From Oceanospirillaceae bacterium (lineage in GTDB: Bacteria > Pseudomonadota > Gammaproteobacteria > Pseudomonadales > Balneatricaceae), in the NCBI GenBank assembly GCA_003523085.1, contig DPHD01000012.1, positions 11,633-33,291 of the forward strand: a DNA stretch of 21,659 bases. The letters are read 5' to 3'. A program made the position numbers and the translations under genes. Shown piece after piece: positions 7,086 to 14,323 of this stretch (its first letter is position 1; the number at the start of each line of letters is the position of its first letter). The notes under the pieces were generated by a model. It was not told the DNA's origin. It worked only from the letters and a program-made list of their open reading frames with translations, and did no database searches.

Positions 7086-8030
7086 GTGTCAAAACTTAAA
7101 GTTTTTACCGGTAGTGCTCACCCTGAATTAGCTAAAATGGTCGTTGATCGTTTAGGCGTTCCCTTAGGTAAAGCTAAGGTGTCAGAATTTAGCGACGGCG
7201 AAAGTGCCATTGAGTTGCTGGAAGACGTACGTGGTAAAGATGTATTTATCATTCAACCCACCTGCGCGCCAACCAACAACAACCTCATGGAACTCATCTT
7301 CATGGCCGACGCCATGCGTCGAGCTTCTGCTGCCCGCGTGACTGCTGTGGTACCTTACTTTGGTTATGCTCGCCAAGACCGCCGTCCTCGCTCTGCCCGC
7401 GTGCCTATTAGCGCTCGCGTTGTAGCCAATATGATGGCGCGCTCGGGTATCGATCGGGTATTAACGGTTGATTTACACGCCGAGCAGATTCAAGGCTTTT
7501 TTGACATTCCGGTAGACAACGTATTTGGCTCACCAGTATTGCTTGATGAGATTAGCAGCCAAAACTACGACAACCCGTTAGTTGTTTCTCCTGATGTAGG
7601 GGGTGTGGTTCGCGCTCGCGCAGTAGCTAAACAGCTAAACACAGACCTAGCTATTATCGACAAACGTCGTGAAAAAGCTAACGAATCCCAAGTCATGCAC
7701 ATTATCGGCGACGTTACCGACCGCACCTGTATCTTGGTTGATGACATGTGTGACACCGCGGGCACCTTATGCAAAGCTGCAGACGCACTTAAGGCCAACG
7801 GCGCCAAGCGCGTTGTGGCCTACGCTACCCACCCCGTATTGTCGGGCCCTGCGGTAGATAACATCACTAACTCCTCTTTAGATGAGCTAGTGGTGACAGA
7901 CACTATTCCGCTATCGGCAGCGAGCAAAGCCTGTAGCAGCATTCGCCAACTGACCATGGCCGATTTATTGGCCGAGTCTGTACGCCGCGTGTGCAACGAA
8001 GAATCCATTAGCGCAATGTTTAGAACATAA
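7086..8030 (+). CDS. prs: Ribose-phosphate pyrophosphokinase (PRPP synthase)
   Basis: This enzyme transfers pyrophosphate from ATP to ribose 5-phosphate, making PRPP for nucleotides, NAD, histidine and tryptophan. The start is GTG at 7086, giving the family-typical N-terminus MSKLKVFTG and 314 aa. AGGTG at 7074-7078 is a ribosome site 7 nt upstream. Motifs seen: FSDGE (35-39), PYFGYARQDRR (90-100), DLHAEQIQGFF (129-139), catalytic KRR (193-195), and the PRPP loop VDDMCDTAGT (218-227). It follows tRNA-Gln without a terminator, the arrangement I recall in Pseudomonas. The intervening palindrome may regulate it. Confidence 0.96.
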   Translation: MSKLKVFTGSAHPELAKMVVDRLGVPLGKAKVSEFSDGESAIELLEDVRGKDVFIIQPTCAPTNNNLMELIFMADAMRRASAARVTAVVPYFGYARQDRRPRSARVPISARVVANMMARSGIDRVLTVDLHAEQIQGFFDIPVDNVFGSPVLLDEISSQNYDNPLVVSPDVGGVVRARAVAKQLNTDLAIIDKRREKANESQVMHIIGDVTDRTCILVDDMCDTAGTLCKAADALKANGAKRVVAYATHPVLSGPAVDNITNSSLDELVVTDTIPLSAASKACSSIRQLTMADLLAESVRRVCNEESISAMFRT

Positions 8031-8044
8031 CGCTAGTATTATCG

Positions 8045-8070
8045 GCCTATTAACATTAGTAGGCTATTTT
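8045..8070 (+). terminator. Weak terminator or attenuator after prs
   Basis: An 8-bp stem (GCCTATTA with TAGTAGGC, one G-U pair) with loop ACAT is followed by TATTTT. It lies 14 bp after the prs stop. The interrupted T-run suggests partial termination before rplY. Confidence 0.5.
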
Positions 8071-8084
8071 AACCGTCCTATAGT
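8056..8084 (+). promoter_or_regulatory. Possible rplY promoter
   Basis: TATAGT at 8079-8084 is a 5/6 match to the -10 consensus, with TTAGTA 17 bp upstream (3/6). The predicted start near 8091 gives a 37-nt leader to rplY. It overlaps the 3' half of the prs hairpin. Confidence 0.35.
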
Positions 8085-8127
8085 GCACCGGTCGCAAGTG
8101 CCCTGGACAATAAATAAGGAAAGACAA

Positions 8128-8718
8128 ATGTCTATCTCTCTAAATGCTGAAGTCCGTGATGACCTAGGGAAAGGTGCGAGCCGCCGCCTACGTCGTTTAA
8201 CTGGTGGCACTCCTGCTATCGTTTTTGGTGGCGCAAAAAACAAGAAGCCTGTTTCTGTAACTTTGGTTCACAAAGACCTTTGGAAAGCTTCTGAAACTGC
8301 TGGTTTTTACAGCTCTGTAATCACCTTAAACATTGCCGGCAAAGAAGAGCCAGTAATCATTAAAGACTTACAGCGTCACCCAGCTCGTCAAGAAATTCAA
8401 CACGTTGACTTCTTGCGCGTAACTAAGTCCAACCCAATTCACATCTTGGTGCCTATCAAGTTTATCAACGAAAAGACGGCTCCTGCGATCAAAACCCTAG
8501 GCGGTTCTGTATCTCACGCGCAAAGCGAAGTTGAAATCACTTGTTTGGCAGCCAACTTGCCAGAAGCTGTGATTGTAGACATGCAAGACGTACCTGTTGG
8601 TGGCATTGTTCACTTGTCTGACATTCAACTACCAAAAGGCGTTACTGTTCGCGCTTTGCGTTTAGGCGCAGACCACGACCAAGCGATTGCCTCTATTACC
8701 GGCAAGAAAGGCGCGTAA
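8128..8718 (+). CDS. rplY: 50S ribosomal protein L25 (long CTC/TL5 form)
   Basis: L25 binds 5S rRNA in the large ribosomal subunit. The start ATG at 8128 has AAGGA upstream and gives 196 aa. This is twice the short E. coli form (about 94 aa) and matches the two-domain TL5/CTC type: an N-terminal 5S rRNA-binding beta-barrel (about 1-95, with GKGASRRLRR) and a C-terminal beta domain (with VDMQDVPVGGIVHLSDIQLPKG near 150-180). Codon use looks biased towards frequent codons, as expected for a ribosomal protein. It lies between prs and pth as in Pseudomonas, and a strong terminator follows. Confidence 0.95.
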   Translation: MSISLNAEVRDDLGKGASRRLRRLTGGTPAIVFGGAKNKKPVSVTLVHKDLWKASETAGFYSSVITLNIAGKEEPVIIKDLQRHPARQEIQHVDFLRVTKSNPIHILVPIKFINEKTAPAIKTLGGSVSHAQSEVEITCLAANLPEAVIVDMQDVPVGGIVHLSDIQLPKGVTVRALRLGADHDQAIASITGKKGA

Positions 8719-8750
8719 CACTAGCGCAGCGTAATTGTTGTAGTATTAAG

Positions 8751-8786
8751 CGCCTTTGTTATTGATTTAACAAAGGCGTTTTTATT
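8751..8786 (+). terminator. Rho-independent terminator after rplY
   Basis: A perfect 11-bp stem (8751-8761 with 8768-8778) with loop TTGATT is followed by TTTTTATT. It lies 33 bp after the rplY stop and 16 bp before pth, so pth must rely on read-through or its own promoter. Confidence 0.92.
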
Positions 8787-8801
8787 TGGAGCCTTTTAGC
8801 G

Positions 8802-9386
8802 ATGTCGGACTCACCCATCAAACTCATTGTTGGCCTTGGCAACCCTGGCGCCAAATATGAGCACACGCGGCATAATGCCGGCCAAGACTGGCTTGAGCAA
8901 CTAGCGCAACAAGAAGGCATCACCCTAGCCCCAGAAAAACGTTTTTTTGGTGTCTACGGCCAAGGCTTTGTAGCTGGGCACAAAGTGCACCTACTCATCC
9001 CCAACACATTTATGAATTTAAGCGGACAGGCTGTACAAGCCCTGTGTAGCTTCTATAAACTTGAAACAGATAACATGCTCGTAGCCCATGACGAACTCGA
9101 CCTACCCCCAGGCACTGCACGCCTAAAGTTAGGCGGCGGCCATGGTGGGCACAACGGTTTACGAGACATTATTAGCAAACGTAGCGGTGATAAAAACTTT
9201 CACCGCCTACGCTTAGGGATTGGCCACCCAGGCAATGCCAAATTGGTAGCCAATTACGTGTTAAAAAAGGCGTCTCTTGACGAGCGTATTAGCACCCAAA
9301 ATTCCATGGACAAGGCCACAAAAGCCATGCCCGAGGCATTATCTGGGCAATGGCAAAAAGCCATGAACGACCTGCACACAAATTAA
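8802..9386 (+). CDS. pth: Peptidyl-tRNA hydrolase
   Basis: Pth cleaves peptidyl-tRNAs that drop off the ribosome, recycling tRNA. The 194-aa length is normal. Conserved elements: VGLGNPGAKYEHTRHNAG with Asn14 and catalytic His24, HDELDLPPG with its catalytic-site Asp, and GGGHGGHNGLRDI with its conserved Asn. FHRLRLGIGHPG follows. The ATG at 8802 has GGAG 10 nt upstream. It sits between the rplY terminator and ychF, the usual pth-ychF pairing; ychF follows after 34 bp. Confidence 0.97.
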   Translation: MSDSPIKLIVGLGNPGAKYEHTRHNAGQDWLEQLAQQEGITLAPEKRFFGVYGQGFVAGHKVHLLIPNTFMNLSGQAVQALCSFYKLETDNMLVAHDELDLPPGTARLKLGGGHGGHNGLRDIISKRSGDKNFHRLRLGIGHPGNAKLVANYVLKKASLDERISTQNSMDKATKAMPEALSGQWQKAMNDLHTN

Positions 9387-9420
9387 CAGCGGTCTAATTA
9401 ATATTACTTAGAGGTATCCC

Positions 9421-10512
9421 ATGGGATTCAATTGCGGCATTGTAGGCCTACCTAACGTGGGTAAATCCACCCTTTTTAACGCCCTTACCAAGGCCGGCAT
9501 TGGGGCAGAAAACTTCCCCTTTTGTACCATCGAGCCCAATGCAGGCGTGGTGGCCATGCCAGACCCTCGCCTAGACGCCCTAGCGGCCATCGTAGAGCCC
9601 GAACGCATATTACCCACCACCATGGAGTTTGTAGATATTGCAGGCTTAGTAGAAGGCGCATCTAAAGGTGAAGGCCTTGGCAACAAGTTTTTAGCCAACA
9701 TCCGCGAAACGGACGCCATTGCCCATGTAGTGCGTTGTTTTGAAGATGAAAACGTCATTCACGTCTCTAACCGCATAGATCCTATCGACGACATCGGCAT
9801 CATCAACATGGAGCTTGCGTTAGCTGACTTAGACTCCGTAGAGAAACAGAAAATGCGGGTGCAAAAGCTGGCCCGCACCGGCGACAAAGAGGCACAAACC
9901 AGCCTTGCCTTGTTAGAAAAGCTTATTGCGCCATTAAGCGACGGCTTAGGCGTACGCACCCTAGACCTCAATGACGACGAAAAGATCATCATTAAGGGCT
10001 TACACTTGCTCACTAGCAAACCGACCATGTACATTGCCAACGTCGCCGACGACGGCTTTGAAGACAACCCACATTTAGATGCTGTAACGGCTTACGCAGC
10101 CACCGAGGGTGCTCAAGTGGTGGCCATCTGCAACCAAATTGAAGCCGAGATCAGCGAACTTGACGACGAAGACAAGCGTGAATTTTTGTCTGACATCGGC
10201 ATGACCGAACCAGGCCTAGACCGAGTTATTCGTGCTGGTTACGAACTATTAGGCCTACAAACCTACTTTACCGCCGGCGTAAAAGAAGTGCGCGCATGGA
10301 CCGTCAAACAAAATGCCACCGCCCCACAAGCCGCCGGCGTGATTCACACGGATTTTGAAAAAGGCTTTATCCGCGCCGAAGTCGTAGCCTATGACGACTT
10401 TATTGCCGGCAATGGAGAGCAAGGTGCCAAAGAGGCCGGAAAATGGCGTTTAGAAGGCAAAGAATACCGTGTTAAAGACGGTGATGTAGTGCACTTCCGA
10501 TTTAATGTGTAA
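9421..10512 (+). CDS. ychF: Redox- and ribosome-associated GTPase/ATPase YchF (Obg family)
   Basis: A 363-aa P-loop NTPase of the Obg/OLA1 group, which binds ribosomes and in several species prefers ATP. The G1 loop GLPNVGKST is at 9-17. The switch region FCTIEPN, G3 DIAGLV and the altered G4 CNQIEAE (NxxE in place of NKxD) are characteristic of YchF. A central coiled-coil insertion and a C-terminal TGS domain (about 280-363, from TYFTAGVKEVRAW) complete it. The ATG at 9421 has AGAGG upstream. Confidence 0.97.
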   Translation: MGFNCGIVGLPNVGKSTLFNALTKAGIGAENFPFCTIEPNAGVVAMPDPRLDALAAIVEPERILPTTMEFVDIAGLVEGASKGEGLGNKFLANIRETDAIAHVVRCFEDENVIHVSNRIDPIDDIGIINMELALADLDSVEKQKMRVQKLARTGDKEAQTSLALLEKLIAPLSDGLGVRTLDLNDDEKIIIKGLHLLTSKPTMYIANVADDGFEDNPHLDAVTAYAATEGAQVVAICNQIEAEISELDDEDKREFLSDIGMTEPGLDRVIRAGYELLGLQTYFTAGVKEVRAWTVKQNATAPQAAGVIHTDFEKGFIRAEVVAYDDFIAGNGEQGAKEAGKWRLEGKEYRVKDGDVVHFRFNV

Positions 10513-10529
10513 AACCCCCACGGAGGGTG

Positions 10530-10558
10530 TTGACAGCACCCCCAAAACAAGGAATAAT
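10530..10558 (+). promoter_or_regulatory. Promoter of the tRNA-Met/tRNA-Gln operon
   Basis: A consensus TTGACA (10530-10535) and AATAAT (10553-10558) are separated by 17 bp, with a GC-containing discriminator TTCGCG. The -35 box lies in the loop of a GGGTGT/GCACCC inverted repeat (10525-10541) just after the ychF stop. No T-run follows that repeat. Confidence 0.75.
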
Positions 10559-10565
10559 TCGCGTC

Positions 10566-10590
10566 CTCAAGTACAGCCACTGTGCTTGAG
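10566..10590 (+). other. Hairpin in the 5' leader of tRNA-Met
   Basis: An 11-bp stem (10566-10576 with 10580-10590, one G-U pair) closes a CCA loop, 12 nt before the mature tRNA-Met 5' end. Located between the predicted transcription start and the tRNA, it is a candidate processing structure. Confidence 0.6.
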
Positions 10591-10602
10591 AATGATCAAA
10601 AT

Positions 10603-10679
10603 GGCTATGTAGCTCAGCTGGTTAGAGCACATCACTCATAATGATGGGGTCACTAGTTCGAATCTAGTCATAGCCACCA
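10603..10679 (+). tRNA. tRNA-Met (elongator, anticodon CAU)
   Basis: A 77-nt tRNA with encoded CCA, acceptor GGCTATG/CATAGCC and anticodon loop CTCATAA (CAT). The body (D-arm AGCTCAGCTGGTTAGAGC and the anticodon arm) closely matches E. coli elongator tRNA-Met rather than the lysidine-type tRNA-Ile or initiator tRNA. Nine flanking bases on each side (10594-10602 and 10679-10687) are complementary. Confidence 0.95.
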
Positions 10680-10704
10680 TTTTGATCCGTCCTTTGGACA
10701 TTGC

Positions 10705-10779
10705 TGGGATATCGCCAAGCGGTAAGGCAACGGGTTTTGATCTCGTCATGCGCAGGTTCGAATCCTGCTATCCCAGCCA
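10705..10779 (+). tRNA. tRNA-Gln (anticodon UUG), copy 2
   Basis: A 75-nt tRNA identical to the copy at 6948-7022 except for G at 10760 in the T-loop. It begins 25 nt after tRNA-Met and is probably co-transcribed with it. Flanking sequence is not shared with copy 1, so the duplication is confined to the tRNA itself. Confidence 0.97.
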
Positions 10780-10875
10780 TTCGTTCTACCTTCAGACCCA
10801 TCGTAAATATTCAATCAACAGCCCCATTGACGTTAGTTCGCGTTATGCGTTTTTTCGATTGCGATTCACCCCCAT

Positions 10876-10893
10876 ATTACCTAAAGTGGTAAT
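10876..10893. promoter_or_regulatory. Dyad upstream of the peptide-transport operon
   Basis: ATTACC and GGTAAT form a 6-bp inverted repeat with a 6-nt spacer, 21 bp upstream of the binding-protein start codon. It may be an operator or a leader hairpin. A T6 run at 10850-10855 follows only a 3-bp stem and is a poor terminator for the tRNAs. The remaining sequence between 10780 and 10914 shows no further recognisable element. Confidence 0.3.
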
Positions 10894-10914
10894 TTGCTTT
10901 CAGGTTTAGCTACC

Positions 10915-12474
10915 ATGACACTCTCTTGGCTGCGTTATGCAACGCTGATATGCCTGTGCTTACTCGGCACCTTGGCCTCTGCCAACACACTGCGTGTTGC
11001 CTACGACGCCGACCCTGTGTCCCTAGACCCCTACGAACAGCTCTCTGGCGGCACCCTGCAGCTAGCCCACCTATTGTACGACCCGTTAATTCGCTGGACC
11101 CCTAAACAAGACTTTGAAGGCCGTTTGGCCACCTCATGGCAGCGCTTAGACAGCCGCACCATTCGTTTCAATCTGCGCCACGACGTAAGTTTTTCTAGCG
11201 GCAACCCAATGACGGCCCTCGATGTAAAGTGGAGTTTGTTGAGAGCCAAATCCAGCCCCGATTTTAAAGGCATTTTCCAGCCCATTAGCCAAGCACGGGT
11301 GATTGACCCCCATACCTTAGATCTAATTACCGAACAGCCCTACGCCCTATTAGAAAACATGGCCACCCAACTGTTTGTTATGGACAGCTTGCACTACCAA
11401 GGTTTTGACCACAATCAACGCGCCAAAGACGCGGTCGAAAAACACGGTCACTCTTACGCCTCGGAACACGCCTCCGGCACGGGGCCATATCAGGTGACCC
11501 AACGCCAACAAGGCAGCCTACTTAAACTCAAGAGAAAGCCAGACTATTGGGACCATGCGTCGCCCGGCAATGTACAACACATTAGCTTAACGCCTATTCA
11601 CGACAGCGCCACACGCAGCGCGGCTTTACTGGCCGGCGATTTAGACTTGATTGCACCGGTACCACCCATAGATCACTATCGCATTAACAAACACCCCGAC
11701 ATACAATTATTCACCCGTAGCGGTGCGCGGCTCATCAGTTTGCAAATGAACCAACAAAGACGCCCAGAACTACAGGATATCCGGGTGCGCCAAGCCATCG
11801 TTCATGCCACCAACAACAAAGGCATTGCCAGCAAAATAATGCGCGGTTTTGCCACCCCTGCAGGGCAACAAAGCCCACCCGGCTATCACGGCCATTTAAC
11901 CAGCCTTAAACCCAGATACGATCTTGCCTTAGCACAAAAGCTCATGCAGCAAGCGGGTTATGGCAGTGGCTTTAGGCTGAGCATGATTGCGCCTAATAAT
12001 CGCTATGTGAATGACGCAAAAATCGCCCAAGCGGTAGTCATTATGTTGGCAAAAATCAATATACAAGTGGATTTGGTGACCATGCCCAAAGCCCAATATT
12101 GGAAAAAATATGATCAAGACAGCTCCGACCTAATGATGCTAGGCTGGCATTCAGACACCGAAGATTCGGCCAACTTTAGTGAAATGTTAGCCATGTGCCG
12201 CAACCCAGACAGCGGTTACGGACGTTACAATGGCGGCCATTACTGCAACCCACAAGTGGATCGATTAGTCAGCGCCAGCGCCAAACAAACCAACTTAAAA
12301 AAACGCACACAAATGTTGCAACAAGTGGAGCATATTTTATATCAAGATGCTGCTTTTGTGCCTTTGCACTGGCAACATTTAGCTTGGGGTGCGCGTAAGG
12401 GTATCAATATCAAGGACGTGCTCACGGTAATGAACATTCCCTACTTGGCTGATTTAGTGGTCGCTCAACCGTGA
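10915..12474 (+). CDS. Periplasmic peptide-binding protein of an ABC importer (SBP family 5)
   Basis: Predicted to capture di- or oligopeptides in the periplasm for the adjacent permease. The ATG at 10915 gives 519 aa with a Sec signal peptide (MTLSWLRYATLICLCLLG...) probably cut after ASA at 23; no lipobox, so soluble. The mature protein has the family-5 fold markers: LRVAYDADPVSLDPYEQLSG at the N-terminus, LATSW, ASGTGPYQV and LGWHSDTEDSANF near the C-terminus. It is similar in kind to DppA/OppA/SapA, but substrate cannot be assigned. A TTG at 10894 would add seven residues and is less likely. Its TGA overlaps the next start (GTGA), making it the first of seven tightly packed genes. Confidence 0.92.
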   Translation: MTLSWLRYATLICLCLLGTLASANTLRVAYDADPVSLDPYEQLSGGTLQLAHLLYDPLIRWTPKQDFEGRLATSWQRLDSRTIRFNLRHDVSFSSGNPMTALDVKWSLLRAKSSPDFKGIFQPISQARVIDPHTLDLITEQPYALLENMATQLFVMDSLHYQGFDHNQRAKDAVEKHGHSYASEHASGTGPYQVTQRQQGSLLKLKRKPDYWDHASPGNVQHISLTPIHDSATRSAALLAGDLDLIAPVPPIDHYRINKHPDIQLFTRSGARLISLQMNQQRRPELQDIRVRQAIVHATNNKGIASKIMRGFATPAGQQSPPGYHGHLTSLKPRYDLALAQKLMQQAGYGSGFRLSMIAPNNRYVNDAKIAQAVVIMLAKINIQVDLVTMPKAQYWKKYDQDSSDLMMLGWHSDTEDSANFSEMLAMCRNPDSGYGRYNGGHYCNPQVDRLVSASAKQTNLKKRTQMLQQVEHILYQDAAFVPLHWQHLAWGARKGINIKDVLTVMNIPYLADLVVAQP

Positions 12475-13379
12475 ATAATGTCGTCTCAATATTAAGCCGC
12501 TTAATCAGCAGCGCCCTCATCGTCATGTTAGTGGCTATGGTCAGCTATTGGATTTTAGGGTTAATTTCCCCGGCCGAGACTCGCAATCTGAATCTAGCAG
12601 AGTATTTATTACAGGTGGCAAGAGGTGATTTAGGCCAGTCGCAATTTTATCACCAGGCCAATTTACAGCTGGTGCTACAGGCGCTTCCCGCGACCTTTGA
12701 ACTGGTATTAATCACTAGCTTACTGGTGGTTTTGCTCGTCATTCCGTTGGGCTTATTTACCGCTATTGCGCCACAACATAAATTGGCCCGCAGCATTATG
12801 GCGGTAAGTTTGATGGGCATATCGTTACCTGTATTCCTCACAGGCAGCATTATGGTGTACTTTTTTGCCGTGGAATTAAACTGGTTACCTACCTTTGGCC
12901 GCGGCACAACCTTGCCCATTGGCAGTTGGCAAAGCGGCCTATTAACGGTTTCTGGTTGGCAACACATCATGCTCCCGGCAGCCACTTTGAGCTTGGCTTT
13001 ATTGCCCCTGTTTTTACGCCTATTAAGGGCCGAACTACTCCAAGTGATGCAAAGCAATCCAGTGCGCCTTGCTCAAGCCATGGGCATTACTCCATGGCGC
13101 ATTTGGTTGTTTTATGGCTTAAGGAATGCCACATTGCCGATGATTACCATGGCAGGACTACAGTTTGGCACTTTAATGGCCTACACCTTGGTGGCCGAAA
13201 GTTTATTTCAATGGCCCGGTGCCGGCTCGCTATTTATGCAAGCTATTAACCGCAGCGACGGCCCCCTTGTAGCGGCGCACCTGATTTTAGTCGCCATTAT
13301 GTTTTTGTCCGTTAGCGCCATTGCCGACTTAGCTTACGGCCTGTTTAATCCCCACTTAGCCGCGTGGCGCAACCGATGA
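12471..13379 (+). CDS. Peptide ABC importer permease, DppB/OppB/SapB-like
   Basis: Inner-membrane permease of 302 aa, with an N-terminal membrane helix (ALIVMLVAMVSYWILGLI) and about five more hydrophobic segments. The EAA-type coupling loop AQAMGITPWRIWLFYGLRNATLP, which contacts the ATPase subunits, lies near residue 200. It is about 30 residues shorter than typical DppB: the periplasmic stretch after the first helix is reduced, ending in a GDLGQS motif that is normally present. The GTG start overlaps the preceding stop by 4 bp. It should pair with the next permease as a heterodimer. Confidence 0.92.
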   Translation: MNNVVSILSRLISSALIVMLVAMVSYWILGLISPAETRNLNLAEYLLQVARGDLGQSQFYHQANLQLVLQALPATFELVLITSLLVVLLVIPLGLFTAIAPQHKLARSIMAVSLMGISLPVFLTGSIMVYFFAVELNWLPTFGRGTTLPIGSWQSGLLTVSGWQHIMLPAATLSLALLPLFLRLLRAELLQVMQSNPVRLAQAMGITPWRIWLFYGLRNATLPMITMAGLQFGTLMAYTLVAESLFQWPGAGSLFMQAINRSDGPLVAAHLILVAIMFLSVSAIADLAYGLFNPHLAAWRNR

Positions 13380-14323
13380 ATGCCGCCCAATATCACGGCC
13401 ACCATATTTGGCGCCGCTTTCGTCGACAACAGCTTTGGCTGCAGTTAAAGGCTAATAAGGTCGCGTTTATCAGTAGTGTGATTTTGGTGTTATTAACGCT
13501 TACGGCATTATTAGCCCCTTGGCTGAGCCCATTTAATCCTGCAGACTTACAGCAACAAAACATCATGGATGCGGAGCTACCACCGGCATGGAATGAGCAA
13601 GGTGACAACCGCTTTATATTGGGCACCGACGGCCTGGGGCGCGACCTGCTCAGCAGCTTAATGCACGGCATAAGAACCTCGTTGTGGGTTGGTTTTTGGG
13701 CAGTCCTGTTGCAGTTAACCTTAGGCACGGTATTGGGCCTATGTGCCGGTTATTTTGGTGGCTGGCTGGATCGCATGGTCATGCGCTTGGCCGACTTTCA
13801 ACTCACTTTTTCTAGCCTCATGCTGGCCATTTTAGTGTTAGCCATTACCCGTGCGGCCATGGGTGCCCACGACTACCATGTGTGGTCGCCTTGGTTATTG
13901 ATTTTAGTGCTCGGTTTAGCCGACTGGCCACAATACGCCCGCACCTTAAGGGCCAGCGTACTGGCCGAAAAACACAAAGATTACGTCGCCGCTGCACAGG
14001 TGCTGGGGTATCGCAGCCGTCATATTATGGTGATGCAAATTCTACCTAACACCTTGTCACCTCTGTTGGTGATTGCCACCCTCCAGGTGGCCCACGTCAT
14101 TTTAGCCGAAGCCGCCCTGTCCTTTTTAGGTATTGGCATGCCCTACGGCAACCCATCGTTAGGTGGCATGATGGGCTCTGGTTTTGAATACATGCTCAGT
14201 GGTTTGTGGTGGATTGCCCTGATGCCCGGGGTTGCCTTGGTATTACTGTTACTGAGCATCAACTTAGTGGCCGACTGGTTACGTGATGCGTTGGACCCCA
14301 AAAACATAGGCCAGCAACAATGA
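13376..14323 (+). CDS. Peptide ABC importer permease, DppC/OppC/SapC-like
   Basis: Second inner-membrane subunit, 315 aa from the ATG at 13376, which overlaps the upstream TGA (ATGA). A GTG at 13364 would add four residues. Typical OppC-family markers are seen: an N-terminal helix (VAFISSVILVLLTLTALLAPWLSPF), FILGTDGLGRDLLSSLMHGIRTSL, and the coupling loop AAAQVLGYRSRHIMVMQILPNTLSPL. EAALSFLGIGMPYGNPSLGGMM follows. Likely partner of the DppB-like permease. A 4-bp overlap links it to the first ATPase gene. Confidence 0.94.
   Translation: MNAAQYHGHHIWRRFRRQQLWLQLKANKVAFISSVILVLLTLTALLAPWLSPFNPADLQQQNIMDAELPPAWNEQGDNRFILGTDGLGRDLLSSLMHGIRTSLWVGFWAVLLQLTLGTVLGLCAGYFGGWLDRMVMRLADFQLTFSSLMLAILVLAITRAAMGAHDYHVWSPWLLILVLGLADWPQYARTLRASVLAEKHKDYVAAAQVLGYRSRHIMVMQILPNTLSPLLVIATLQVAHVILAEAALSFLGIGMPYGNPSLGGMMGSGFEYMLSGLWWIALMPGVALVLLLLSINLVADWLRDALDPKNIGQQQ

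Noticed and set aside
8083..8127. 15-residue upstream extension of rplY
   Set aside because: The ATG at 8128 has AAGGA and the family N-terminus; the extension overlaps the putative promoter.
9408..9758. Minus-strand open frame of 116 codons
   Set aside because: Antisense to the strongly conserved N-terminal half of ychF; Ser/Arg-rich composition without family resemblance, typical of a shadow frame.
10525..10541. Intrinsic terminator after ychF
   Set aside because: A 6-bp GGGTGT/GCACCC stem exists but no T-run follows, and its loop holds the -35 box of the tRNA-Met promoter.
10682..10909. Plus-strand open frames of 75 and 63 codons
   Set aside because: They run through tRNA-Gln copy 2 and its flank; no protein-like features.
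12650..13057. Minus-strand open frame of 135 codons
   Set aside because: Antisense to the DppB-like permease, low-complexity basic/Ser-rich translation, no ribosome site.
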